Shown here: positions 25,243 to 33,404 of the stretch, piece after piece | How positions within the stretch are numbered: position 1 is the first letter of the stretch | Layout: each line of letters starts with the position of its first letter | NCBI GenBank assembly: GCA_019311105.1 | Contig: JAFDDA010000003.1 | Location: 1-55,021 of the forward strand | Source: Deltaproteobacteria bacterium | GTDB lineage: Bacteria > Myxococcota_A > UBA9160 > JAFDDA01 | DNA: 55,021 nt | Reading direction: 5' to 3' | The notes under the pieces: model-generated | What the model was told of the DNA's origin: nothing | The model's database searches: none | The model's input: only the letters and a program-made list of their open reading frames with translations | Made by a program: the position numbers and the translations under genes

Positions 25243-26324
25243 GAGTCTCTCCGGGAGGTTCGCAGGGGGAGGGTCACGCGGGCGCAGGTGCCGCCATCGC
25301 TCCCGTTCTCGAGTACGAGCCGGCCGCCATGCGCCGTCACCCAGTGCTGGGCGATCGAGAGGCCGAGGCCGGTGCCGCTTTCGCGCGTCGTGAAGAAGGG
25401 GTCGGTGATGTGGTCGCGCAGGTCGTCCGCGATGCCGGGCCCCGCGTCGGAGACCTCGATGCTGACCGCAGGGACGTGCGGCCCGTCGCCACGCGATAGC
25501 GGGTGGTCGAAGTCGACGCGAGTGCGGATCCCGAGGCGATCGCCCTGGCAACCCGCCATGGCTTGCAGCGCGTTGCGCACGAGGTTGTGGAACACCTGCG
25601 CCAGCCGGTCGCGGTCGGCGTGCAGCTCGGGGATCGACGGGTCGTAGAGCCGCTCGATCCGTACCCCGTCCGAAAGCGGATCGAGATCGTTCATGTCGAT
25701 CACGTCGTCGAGCACGCGATGCAGGTTCACCTCGCGCAAACGCAGGGCCTCTTCGCGCCCGAGCACCATGAAGTCGTCGAGCAGGCCGGCGATGCGGTCG
25801 GTCTCCCGGATCACGAGCTTGGCGCGTTCGACGAAGCGGGGGTCTTCGCTGCGCTTGGCCACGATCTCGGCGGCGCCGCGGATCCCGCCGAGGGGGTTCT
25901 TCACCTCGTGGGCGATGCCCGCTGCGATCCGGCCGAAGGAGTGCATGCGCTCGCGTTCGAAGGCCGCGTCGCGCAGCTGTTGGTGGACGCTGCGGTCGCG
26001 GATCTCGAGCACGGCCCCGTCGCCCTGGCCCGACGGCTCGTGGAAGGGTGAAACCGCGATCTCGGCCAGGAGCGGCGCCGTCGAATACCGGCGCTCGATC
26101 CGCACCTCGTTCTCGACGTGGCCGCGGCCCGAGGCGAGCACGCCGCGAACGAGCTTGGCGAGCAGGGGGCCGAGGGTCGCCTCGACGGGCTGGCGGCGGG
26201 CCGATTCCGCCGAGGCCTCGAGGATCCGGCAGGCCTCGGTGTTCATCTCGCACACGGTCCCGGCCGCGTCGATCACCACGACACCCGAGATCAGCGCATC
26301 GATGACATGGCTCAGGTCGCGCAC
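25239..26324 (-). CDS. NtrB-like PAS histidine kinase
   Basis: A 361-residue soluble sensor kinase. The N-terminal PAS domain (about 5-110; ALISGVVVIDAAGTV) has no membrane segment, so it senses a cytoplasmic signal or a partner protein. The HisKA box is AAGIAHEVKNPLGG with His139. The HATPase part contains HNLVRNALQA (N box), DAGPGI (G1), FFTTRESGTGLGLS (G2) and a final GG. This is the layout of NtrB/GlnL. Translation begins at GTG 26324 in a divergent promoter region shared with moeA, which contains the palindrome at 26360-26382. Confidence 0.92.
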   Translation of the reverse strand: MRDLSHVIDALISGVVVIDAAGTVCEMNTEACRILEASAESARRQPVEATLGPLLAKLVRGVLASGRGHVENEVRIERRYSTAPLLAEIAVSPFHEPSGQGDGAVLEIRDRSVHQQLRDAAFERERMHSFGRIAAGIAHEVKNPLGGIRGAAEIVAKRSEDPRFVERAKLVIRETDRIAGLLDDFMVLGREEALRLREVNLHRVLDDVIDMNDLDPLSDGVRIERLYDPSIPELHADRDRLAQVFHNLVRNALQAMAGCQGDRLGIRTRVDFDHPLSRGDGPHVPAVSIEVSDAGPGIADDLRDHITDPFFTTRESGTGLGLSIAQHWVTAHGGRLVLENGSDGGTCARVTLPLRTSRRDS

Positions 26325-26359
26325 GTGTAACCGCCTGAAATTCCGAAGAAACGATCCCC

Positions 26360-26382
26360 GCCTGCCTAATTGTTGGGCAGGC
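26360..26382. promoter_or_regulatory. Hairpin/palindrome in the divergent ntrB-moeA intergenic region
   Basis: GCCTGCC (26360-26366) and GGCAGGC (26376-26382) are perfect 7-base complements around a 9-base AT-rich spacer. It lies 36 bases upstream of the kinase start and 66 bases upstream of moeA. The position between two divergent genes suits an operator. With no U-tract beside it, a terminator is less likely. The protein that would bind is not known. Confidence 0.35.
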
Positions 26383-26448
26383 TAGCCCCTCCGCCGCAGT
26401 GCGTCGAGCAGGCTTGGCGGCCCCCCGCCGCCGGGTTAGGGTCGGGCC

Positions 26449-27693
26449 ATGCGCGAGGGTCTCTCCGTTGCAGAGGCGCAAAAGATCATCCTGGAGGCCG
26501 CCGCCCCGCTTGGAGCCGAGACGGTGCCGAGTGCGGACGGGCTCGGGCGCGCCCTGGCGGAGGCCGTGGTCTCCGGCCGCACCCTCCCCCCCGAAGACAA
26601 TTCCGCGATGGATGGCTACGCCGTCCGCGCGGCCGACCTGGCTACGCCGCCCGTGGCCCTGCCCGTGGTCTACGAGGTGCCGGCCGGGGTGCACGCACCG
26701 CGGCCGCTCGAGCGCGGCGAGGCGGCGCGCATCCTGACGGGCGCGCCCCTACCCCCGGGCGCCGACGCGGTGGTGCGCCAGGAAGACACCGAACGCGAAG
26801 GCGCCACCGTTCGCTTCGTCATCTCCCCCGAGCCTGGCGCCCACATCCGCCGCGCGGGGGAAGACGTGGAGCGGGGCGCCGCAGTGCTCGATGCCGGCAC
26901 GTGCCTCGGGCCCGCCCATCTCGGCATGCTCGCCTCCCTCGGGCGCACCTCCGTGGCGGTCCATCGGCGGCCCCGTGTGGCGCTGCTTTCGGGGGGCAAC
27001 GAACTCGTCGAGCCCGACGGCGACATCACAGGCGGCCGCATCGTCTCGTCGAACAGCTACACCCTCGCCGCGGCGTGCCGAGAGATCGGCGCCGACCCGA
27101 GCTACCTCGGCATCGCGCGCGACGAACCCGCCGACATCGAGCGGCGCCTTCGCGCCGGCCTCAACTGCGACGCGCTGGTGAGCTCCGCCGGTGTCTCCGT
27201 CGGCGACCACGACCACGTCCGCAGCGTCCTCGAAAGCCTCGGCTGCCGCCTTGTCTTCTGGGGCGTGAAGATGAAGCCCGGCTATCCCTTCGTCTTCGGG
27301 CGCTTCGAGGGGAAGCCCGGACCGTTGGTTTTCGGTCTCCCGGGGAACCCGGTCTCGGCCATGGTGACGTTCGAGGAACTGGTCCGTCCGGCGTTGCTGG
27401 CCATGGCGGGACATCGTGCGCTCCATCGCCCTCGCATCGTTGCGACCCTCGGCGAAACGCTCACCAAGAAGGCCGGGCGGCTGCACTTCGTGCGCGTGCG
27501 CCTCGAACGCCAGGGCCACGAGGTCGTGGCCCGTACTGCGGGCAACCAGAGTTCGGGCGTCTTGCGCTCCATGACCCAGGCCCAGGGGTTGCTGATCTTC
27601 CCCGCCGAGGCGACGCGGATCGGGGAGGGGGAGCCGGCGCAGGTCCAGGTGATCGACCCGACCTTCCTCGCTTCCGCGGGCTCGGGGGTCTAG
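26449..27693 (+). CDS. moeA: Molybdopterin molybdenumtransferase MoeA
   Basis: MoeA inserts molybdate into adenylated molybdopterin, the last step to Mo-MPT cofactor. The 414-residue protein has the conserved PPEDNSAMDGYAVR (about 47-60), PGADAVVRQED, and the MogA-like domain with LLSGGNELVEP, ISxNSY-type IVSSNSYTL, SSAGVSVGDHD and GLPGNPVSAMV. The C-terminal small beta domain ends near ATRIGEGE. The start ATG lies after a short Gly/Pro-coding leader. mobA overlaps its stop by one base, so the two form an operon for molybdenum cofactor completion. Confidence 0.95.
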   Translation: MREGLSVAEAQKIILEAAAPLGAETVPSADGLGRALAEAVVSGRTLPPEDNSAMDGYAVRAADLATPPVALPVVYEVPAGVHAPRPLERGEAARILTGAPLPPGADAVVRQEDTEREGATVRFVISPEPGAHIRRAGEDVERGAAVLDAGTCLGPAHLGMLASLGRTSVAVHRRPRVALLSGGNELVEPDGDITGGRIVSSNSYTLAAACREIGADPSYLGIARDEPADIERRLRAGLNCDALVSSAGVSVGDHDHVRSVLESLGCRLVFWGVKMKPGYPFVFGRFEGKPGPLVFGLPGNPVSAMVTFEELVRPALLAMAGHRALHRPRIVATLGETLTKKAGRLHFVRVRLERQGHEVVARTAGNQSSGVLRSMTQAQGLLIFPAEATRIGEGEPAQVQVIDPTFLASAGSGV

Positions 27694-28283
27694 TGAGGCT
27701 CGACGGCGCCGTCCTGCTGGGCGGCGCCTCCCGGCGCATGGGGCGCGACAAGGCGAGGCTCGAACTCGGCGGCGTGCCCTGCGCCGAGCGGGTGGCGCGC
27801 GCTCTCGCAGAGGTGTGCGGCGACGTCTGGCTCGTCGGGGGAGACCCGCCCGAGTCCGCGCCGGGCCGGCCCGCGAGAGACCCCGACGGTCCTCGCTGCG
27901 CGTTGCGCGGGCTGGTGGCCGCGCTCGCTGCATCGCAAGCGGAGTACGTCCTCGTGTGCGCCACCGACCAGCCGTTGGTGACGCCCGCCTTTCTGGGAGC
28001 CCTGGCCGACGCGCCCCCGGCCGACGCCGTCGTCCCGCGCGACCCGTCGGGGGCGCATCCGCTGTGCGCCCGCTATCACCGCGCCACGGTCCTTGGCCCG
28101 GCGCGGGGTCGGCTCTCGGGGGATGCGCTCTCGGTTCGCGGGTTGCTCGATGCGGTGGACACGAGCTGGTTCGAGGGCGTAGATCTCCGTGCCGCAGATC
28201 CGAACGGGGTCGCGCTGCTGAACGTGAACACGCCTGAGGAATTCGCGGAAGCGGAGGCGCGCCTTCTGGCGATCGGAACGTGA
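27693..28283 (+). CDS. mobA: Molybdenum cofactor guanylyltransferase MobA
   Basis: MobA attaches GMP to molybdenum cofactor to make bis-MGD for DMSO-reductase-family enzymes. The 196-residue protein begins VRLDGAVLLGGASRRMGRDKA. The LLGGxSxRMGxDKA loop (about 8-20) is the GTP-binding signature. CATDQPLV supplies the metal Asp (usually CDxP), and the C-terminal NVNTPEE motif is typical. The GTG start at 27693 uses the last G of the moeA TAG stop. Its presence implies that the organism has bis-MGD enzymes, none of which is in this window. Confidence 0.92.
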   Translation: MRLDGAVLLGGASRRMGRDKARLELGGVPCAERVARALAEVCGDVWLVGGDPPESAPGRPARDPDGPRCALRGLVAALAASQAEYVLVCATDQPLVTPAFLGALADAPPADAVVPRDPSGAHPLCARYHRATVLGPARGRLSGDALSVRGLLDAVDTSWFEGVDLRAADPNGVALLNVNTPEEFAEAEARLLAIGT

Positions 28284-28293
28284 AGGGTGCGGG

Positions 28294-28620
28294 CTAGAGG
28301 AGCCGCTTGATCCGCTGGCGGGCTTCGAACTGCGAGACGGTGCCGCGGCCGGCGGGCTCCCCCTCGTTGGCAAGCAGCAGGAACGGGATCCCGGGGAAAC
28401 GACGCGCACACAGATGGCGCAAGAAGACCCCGGCGCGCGCGCCGTCGAACTCGTCGGCCGAGACGATCAGGTCGTAGCCGCGGGCCGAGAGTTGCCCGAC
28501 CGCCCCCGTCACGCTGTGTGCGTGGTCGATCTCGATCGTAGGGTCGATATCGGCGATGCCTTCGCTCACCACCGGGCCCAGCTCGAAGCCGGACTCCACC
28601 ACCAGGACGCGTCGTGTCAT
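28294..28620 (-). CDS. Degenerate receiver-domain protein
   Basis: A 108-residue protein with the length and strand pattern of a response-regulator receiver domain: RRVLVVESGFELG, an alpha helix, then YDLIVSADEFDG, then GIPFLLLANEG. The acidic pair is reduced to one Glu (VVES), and the usual phospho-acceptor position appears to be Ala, with an Asp one residue later. It ends with a basic QRIKRLL tail. It therefore looks like a pseudo-receiver that signals without normal phosphorylation. It begins 3 bases after the OmpR-type regulator, so they are co-expressed and may interact. The family is assigned by pattern only. Confidence 0.7.
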   Translation of the reverse strand: MTRRVLVVESGFELGPVVSEGIADIDPTIEIDHAHSVTGAVGQLSARGYDLIVSADEFDGARAGVFLRHLCARRFPGIPFLLLANEGEPAGRGTVSQFEARQRIKRLL

Positions 28621-28622
28621 GG

Positions 28623-29309
28623 CTAGGCGGTCGAGAAGCGGTAGCCGACGCCCCGCACGGACTGGATGTAGCAGGAGCGGGTGCCGAGCTTCTTGCGGAG
28701 GTTCGACAGGTGGCTGTCGATGGTCCGTTCGTAGACCACGACGTTGCCCCAGACCGAACGCATGAGTTCGTCGCGCGAGATCGGGTGGTTCTCGTCCCGG
28801 GCGAGCTGGAAGAGCAGGCGGAATTCGTGGGGTGTGAGGTCGAGCACCTCTTCCGCCGGGCCGTTCGCGAGGACTGCGCGTTGGCGGGTGAGGTCGAGCT
28901 TCAAGTCGCCGCGCTCGAGCTGCGATTCGCGCTGGCGCAGCTCGCGCATGCGGCGCAGGCGTCCCATCACCCGTGCGCGCAGCTCGCGCTGGTCGAAGGG
29001 TTGCTCGACGTAGTCGTCGGCGCCGACCGAGAAGGCCGCGATGCGGTCCTCGGTGTCGCTGCTGGCTGAGAGGAAGACGATCGCCGTGTCCGAAGACGCC
29101 GGGTCTTCCTGGAGCGAGCGGCAGAGTTCAAACCCTTTGCCATCGGGCAGGGAGACGTCGAGCATCACCAGATCGAAACGTGCCTCGCCCGTGCGCTCAC
29201 GGGCGGCGGACGCCGTGCCCACGGTCGTCACATCGAAATCGTCACCCAGGGCCGTGGCGACGCGTTCGGCCACATCCAAGGAGTCTTCGACGAGCAGGAT
29301 CTTCCACAT
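28623..29309 (-). CDS. OmpR/PhoB-family response regulator, orphan, lacking the receiver Lys
   Basis: A 228-residue regulator. The receiver domain (1-118) has acidic Glu8/Asp9, phospho-acceptor Asp51 in VMLDVSLPDG and Ser81. The invariant Lys before the PF motif is Gln103 (YVEQPF instead of KPF), so phosphorylation chemistry may differ. The C-terminal winged helix has LDLTPHEFRLL, RDELMRSVWG, TIDSHLSNLRKKL and IQSVRGVGYRF, the normal DNA-binding and wing elements. No histidine kinase lies next to it. The degenerate receiver gene follows after 3 bases. Confidence 0.93.
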   Translation of the reverse strand: MWKILLVEDSLDVAERVATALGDDFDVTTVGTASAARERTGEARFDLVMLDVSLPDGKGFELCRSLQEDPASSDTAIVFLSASSDTEDRIAAFSVGADDYVEQPFDQRELRARVMGRLRRMRELRQRESQLERGDLKLDLTRQRAVLANGPAEEVLDLTPHEFRLLFQLARDENHPISRDELMRSVWGNVVVYERTIDSHLSNLRKKLGTRSCYIQSVRGVGYRFSTA

Positions 29310-29473
29310 GTTTGGCCGGAGCCCCCAACCCAGAACTGCAACCGAGACCGCACTGTTTGCGGTGCTACGCGCCCGGGTGCCCGTTGCACTGCGCGCTTCA
29401 TGCCTATCGGAGCATGGGGCGTGTCGCTTGAACGGGGAGAGTGCGCCTGCGGCGCTTTCCCGGGCCGGGGTCG

Positions 29474-30793
29474 CTAGCGAACTCGGGCTCGCGCCAGGAG
29501 TGCGCGGATCGCGGCGAGGCGTTCTTCGAACTCGGAGCCCGGGCCCGAGCCGCCGAAGCGGGCGTGTTCGAGTTCATCGAGGGCGGCGAGACACTCGCGG
29601 GCGACGTTCTCGCGTTCCGTCGGGCACTTGCGGGCGATGGTTTCGCGTTCCGTCAGGCACTCGCCGGTGCCCCGGTCGGGGGAATCCTCCAGGGAGCTCT
29701 GGGTTCCACTCCGAGGGGGCTCAAGCCCTCGATCGGCGAGGTGGGCGCGCAGGGCGCGTTCGAGGGCGGCGGACCGGGAGTCCGCGTCGGGGGCGTGGTC
29801 GGCCTCTCGGAGGGCGGCGTCGGTGGCGTCCACCGGCGCACCGAGGCGTTTCCGGATCCCCACCGCTCCGAGTGCCGCGACGAGTAGCGCCAACGCCACC
29901 CAGGGCCAGGTCGCCCCGCTGGTGTCGCCTTCGTCGGGCGTCGCTGGCGTTGTGGGCGGCGCAACGCTCCGTTGGTTTGCCGCGGTCCTCGACGCCGACG
30001 TTGCGCCCGGCAGGACGCGGATCTCGATCGGCCGACTCTCGGCAACCCGGTAGTGCCCGCTCGTGGGGTCGAGGTAGGTGAGCGTCAGCGGCGCGACCCG
30101 CAACGCCCCTGCGTGTCGAGGGACGAGGTCGAAGGTGTCGTGTCGGATGGCGACCGGGCCCTTCCCACGGTGCAGCGTGACGCGAGGCTCGCCGGCGAAG
30201 ACCTCGGTGTCGCGGGGTTCCACCTGGAGCGCATGCCGGGCGTCCCACAGGTTGGCCGCGCCGCGGCTCGTCACATGGACGCGGACGCTGCTGCCGAGTG
30301 CAACCGCGGGCTCGCTCGCGACATCGAGGGTGACCTGCCCGACGACACCCGTGAATCCGGCCGGCCGGCCCAGGGCAGGCCACGCCAGGGCCTCGATGGG
30401 GGGCGACGCGACTCCGATCTCCCGCGTTCCACAACGAAGCCGGCCGATCGGCAGGTCCACCGGGCCAGGCCGCGCCGCAAAGAGGACCCTCGGGGTCACG
30501 ACCCGTACGGCGGGGGCACCGGTGAGTTCGGTGCGCGTGGCCGAGCCCGGCTCGAGAATTTCGCTGCGGAAGCCCGGGAAGCGGAGTGGCTCCGCCCAGG
30601 ATACGGCGATGCCTTCGGCCCGAACGACGACGGTCCGATGCTCGATGGGTTGGCCGACGAAGGCGCGTCGCGGTTCGATCTCGATCGACACCTCGCAATC
30701 CGGCACGGCGCGGCTGGGGTTCGCGACCAGGAGGAGGGCGAGGGCCGCGGCCTGCCGAGCGAGCCGGCGGGCCGTTGCAGAGGACTTCACCAT
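29474..30793 (-). CDS. batD: BatD-like protein (BatD/oxygen tolerance family)
   Basis: A 439-residue envelope protein. An N-terminal signal (RRLARQAAALALLLVANPSRA) is followed by an extracytoplasmic beta-sandwich region (about 30-265) with BatD-like strands (RRAFVGQPIEHRTVVV; SWAEPLRFPGF; VDLPIGRLRCG). A transmembrane helix lies near 290 (WPWVALALLVAALGAVGI), and the C-terminal cytoplasmic helical part ends with ALDELEHARFGG. BatD is the last member of the moxR/bat set, thought to support envelope integrity and stress tolerance. ATG 30793 lies inside the end of the batB-batC gene (7-base overlap). It is the last gene of the cluster. Confidence 0.85.
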   Translation of the reverse strand: MVKSSATARRLARQAAALALLLVANPSRAVPDCEVSIEIEPRRAFVGQPIEHRTVVVRAEGIAVSWAEPLRFPGFRSEILEPGSATRTELTGAPAVRVVTPRVLFAARPGPVDLPIGRLRCGTREIGVASPPIEALAWPALGRPAGFTGVVGQVTLDVASEPAVALGSSVRVHVTSRGAANLWDARHALQVEPRDTEVFAGEPRVTLHRGKGPVAIRHDTFDLVPRHAGALRVAPLTLTYLDPTSGHYRVAESRPIEIRVLPGATSASRTAANQRSVAPPTTPATPDEGDTSGATWPWVALALLVAALGAVGIRKRLGAPVDATDAALREADHAPDADSRSAALERALRAHLADRGLEPPRSGTQSSLEDSPDRGTGECLTERETIARKCPTERENVARECLAALDELEHARFGGSGPGSEFEERLAAIRALLARARVR

Positions 30794-32364
30794 GCCGAGG
30801 CCCGAGACGACGGCGGAGCCTCGTCCTTGTGCCCACGAAGAGCTCGGGTCGGGTCGTCCTTGGCTCGCTCGAGCCAGCGCTGGGCCTCGTCTCCATCGAG
30901 CGGGCGCGGTGTCGGGCGCAGCGTCGGGCGAGGGGCCTCGCTCCGCTCGCGAGGCATCGGCGGCTCGTCGGGGGAGGCCTCGGGGCGGAGGTCTTCTTCG
31001 GCATCGTCCGACGCGGGCCGTGCGCCCGCGGGGGGCGGTTGCAATGGGTCGGGTGTGTCGAGGGCGCGCAGGGTCCATTCGAGGTTGAAGCGGGTCTCGC
31101 GGTTCGGCGCGGCGGCCAGCGATTCGAAGAATGCGTCCCGTGCCACTTCGAGCCGGCCGCCGCGAAGCGCGGCGACGCCCGCGTCGTGGTAGGCGTCGGC
31201 CGTGAGTTCGGCATCGTGCGCGCTGAGCGCGGCGGCGAGGAAGCTCCGCTCGGCATCGGCCCAGCGGTCGTGCTCGGCGAGGGCGAGCCCGCGCGCGAAG
31301 AGGCTGCGCGGGTCGCTCCGCGGGGCGCCGCCATCGGCGCCCAACGCGAAGGCGGCGAGGGCGGTGAGCGCCAGCACGGGGGCGCTGCGTCCGGCTCGGG
31401 TCGCAGCCTCGAGGATCAGGAGCAGCAACGCGGCGAGCGCGAAAGGGGCGACCCGGACCGCGGGCACGGCGCGCTCGACGGTCTCGCCCTCCCCGGTTTT
31501 CGGGGCGTCGCGGCGCACCGACGAAAGCAGGGCGGTCGGGTCCACCGCGCCGAAGGCGTCCGGTCGCAGCATCGCCCCGTCGGTCGCCTCGGCCAGCTGC
31601 GCCAGCCGAGCCGCATCGAGCCGTGTGGTGACGATGCGGCCGCGTCGGTCTCGGAGTTCGAGGCCGAGGTTCTGGATCGTCGAGCCCGCTTCGGTGCCAA
31701 GGCCCACGCTCACCACTCGCACTCCGGCACGGCGCACGTCGGCGATGCCGAGGTCGGGCGTCGCGTCGGCGTCTTCGCCGTCCGAGAGCACGACGAGCAC
31801 GCGCGGCCGGTCGCTGGCCGCATCGAACAAGCCGAGCGCCTCGCGCACGCCTTCTCCGAGTCGAGAGGCTGCGGGTTGCACGAGGTCGGTATCGAGCGCC
31901 GGGAGTAGGTCGACGAGGGCGGCTGTGTCGGGCGTGAGCGGCGTCAACTGGACGCCGCGGCCAGCGAAGGCGGCGAGGGCCGCGCGGTCGCCGGGCTCGA
32001 GGCCTGTCAGCAAGGCGGCTGCCGCCTGGCGTGCGCGGTCGAGCCGGCTCGGTGGGAGATCGCGCGCATCCATGCTGCGCGAAACGTCGACGAGCACGAC
32101 CACGTCGACGCCTGAGGTGGAGAGCCGCTCGAGGCGAGTGCCGACGCGGGGCCCGAGCAATGCCACGCCGACAGCCAGCAGTGCCAGCAACAGCAGGGCG
32201 TCGCCGCTGATGCCCGAGAAGCCGGCCCGGGCGTTGCCGAGTTGCAGGCGCCGCGCGCGCCGCCGCGCGCCGACGACGGCGAGAAACAGGGCCGCCGCCA
32301 CGAACAGCCACCCTCCGGCGACCTCCGCCAACCACTCGGGATGGACCCAGCCGGAAAGACTCAC
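30787..32364 (-). CDS. batB: BatB-BatC fusion: VWA-domain membrane protein with TPR tail
   Basis: A 525-residue protein. Two N-terminal membrane helices (about 20-32 and 56-72) precede a von Willebrand A domain whose MIDAS starts at Asp93 (LVDVSRSMD), with VVLSDGEDAD later. A third helix lies near 330. After it comes a BatC-like TPR region (SLFARGLALAEHDRWADAERSF; AYHDAGVAALRGGRLEVARDAF; FNLEWTLRAL) and a Pro/Glu/Arg-rich tail with DEAQRWLER. In many bacteria BatB and BatC are separate; here they form one chain. The start is GTG 32364, overlapping the batA stop (GTGA). Confidence 0.9.
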   Translation of the reverse strand: MSLSGWVHPEWLAEVAGGWLFVAAALFLAVVGARRRARRLQLGNARAGFSGISGDALLLLALLAVGVALLGPRVGTRLERLSTSGVDVVVLVDVSRSMDARDLPPSRLDRARQAAAALLTGLEPGDRAALAAFAGRGVQLTPLTPDTAALVDLLPALDTDLVQPAASRLGEGVREALGLFDAASDRPRVLVVLSDGEDADATPDLGIADVRRAGVRVVSVGLGTEAGSTIQNLGLELRDRRGRIVTTRLDAARLAQLAEATDGAMLRPDAFGAVDPTALLSSVRRDAPKTGEGETVERAVPAVRVAPFALAALLLLILEAATRAGRSAPVLALTALAAFALGADGGAPRSDPRSLFARGLALAEHDRWADAERSFLAAALSAHDAELTADAYHDAGVAALRGGRLEVARDAFFESLAAAPNRETRFNLEWTLRALDTPDPLQPPPAGARPASDDAEEDLRPEASPDEPPMPRERSEAPRPTLRPTPRPLDGDEAQRWLERAKDDPTRALRGHKDEAPPSSRASAW

Positions 32365-33389
32365 GGCAGCGGCCTTCGCAGGGCCGAGAGCGCGAGCAGC
32401 TCGAGCGCGAGAAACCCGCCACCGGCGGCGAGCCATGGCTCGGGCCGGGGCGTCGAGAGCCTTCGCGCCTGGGAGGGCCGTTCGCTTCGCTCGAGGGCGT
32501 CGATGGTTTCGTACACCTGCTCGAGGTCGGCGGGACGCCGCGCCGCGAAGAAGCGCCCGCCCGTGTGGCTGGCAATCCACTCGAGTGTGTCGGCGTCGAG
32601 ATCCTGGCGCGCGAAGTGGAGGCCGCGCCGCGCGGCCCCTTGGGAGCGTTCGATGGCGACTCGGCCCTCGCCGCCGATGCCCACGGTGTGGACCCGAACG
32701 TTCTGGGAGCGCGCAAGTTCCGTTGCGACGTCCACGGGGATCTCGCCGGCGTTGCTTCGGCCGTCGGTCAGCAGCACGACCACGCGGGCGTCGTCGCGGG
32801 CGTCCGTGCGTGCCGCGACGCGCTTGACCGCGAGGGCAAGGGCATCGCCCAGCGCCGTGTTCTCGCCGGCAACCCCCGGGCGCACTCGCTCGAGGGACGC
32901 CGCGAGCAACCGCCCGTCGCGGGTCAGCGGGCACTGGGTGAAGGCTTCTTCTCCGAACACCACCAGGCCGACGCGGTCGCCGCTGGCCGCGCGCCGCTGT
33001 GCGAAGCGCGAGACGACCTCGCGGGCGAGGTCGAGGCGAGTGCCCCATCCCGCGCCGAGCTTTGCGTCGAGGGCCTGCATGCTGCCCGACGCGTCCACGA
33101 CCAACACGAGGTCGAGCCCGAGTTCGGGTGGCGCGGCGGCGCGGCGTTGCACCACCGGGCCCGCGATGGCTACCGCGAGCGCCGCGATCGCGAGCGCGCG
33201 CAGCCCCGCACGCAGCCAACGGTCCGCTTCCCCGGCGTGGCCGCCGGCGGCGCGGGCCTCCGCGAGAGCGGGCCAGGCCCAGGCCTTCGCGCGCCGCCTC
33301 ACGATCTTTACCGCAGCGAAGATCGCGCCGACCCAGAGCAGCAAGGCTGCCGGGTGGCGCAGGGAGAACTCCGCGAACGTCTCAGGCAC
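32361..33389 (-). CDS. batA: BatA-like VWA-domain membrane protein
   Basis: A 342-residue protein. An N-terminal helix (LLLWVGAIFAAVKIV), a second helix near 62-80 and a C-terminal helix anchor a periplasm-side VWA domain. The MIDAS is complete: VVDASGSM (Asp99), ENTALGDAL and VVLLTDGRSN. This matches BatA, which works with BatB as a membrane metal-binding scaffold under the control of MoxR. GTG start at 33389, 15 bases after the preceding BatD-like lipoprotein gene; a 4-base overlap joins it to batB-batC. Confidence 0.9.
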   Translation of the reverse strand: MPETFAEFSLRHPAALLLWVGAIFAAVKIVRRRAKAWAWPALAEARAAGGHAGEADRWLRAGLRALAIAALAVAIAGPVVQRRAAAPPELGLDLVLVVDASGSMQALDAKLGAGWGTRLDLAREVVSRFAQRRAASGDRVGLVVFGEEAFTQCPLTRDGRLLAASLERVRPGVAGENTALGDALALAVKRVAARTDARDDARVVVLLTDGRSNAGEIPVDVATELARSQNVRVHTVGIGGEGRVAIERSQGAARRGLHFARQDLDADTLEWIASHTGGRFFAARRPADLEQVYETIDALERSERPSQARRLSTPRPEPWLAAGGGFLALELLALSALRRPLP

Positions 33390-33404
33390 GGGCCGGCCGG
33401 TGTG

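Noticed and set aside
24050..26694. Very long minus-strand open frame extending the NtrC gene upstream through the kinase gene
   Set aside because: Only the part from ATG 25242 is the regulator; upstream it is the wrong-frame reading of the kinase gene.
26370..27692. Open plus-strand frame running into mobA and suggesting a large fused protein
   Set aside because: The first part is an off-frame reading of moeA; mobA starts at GTG 27693 with its own signature.
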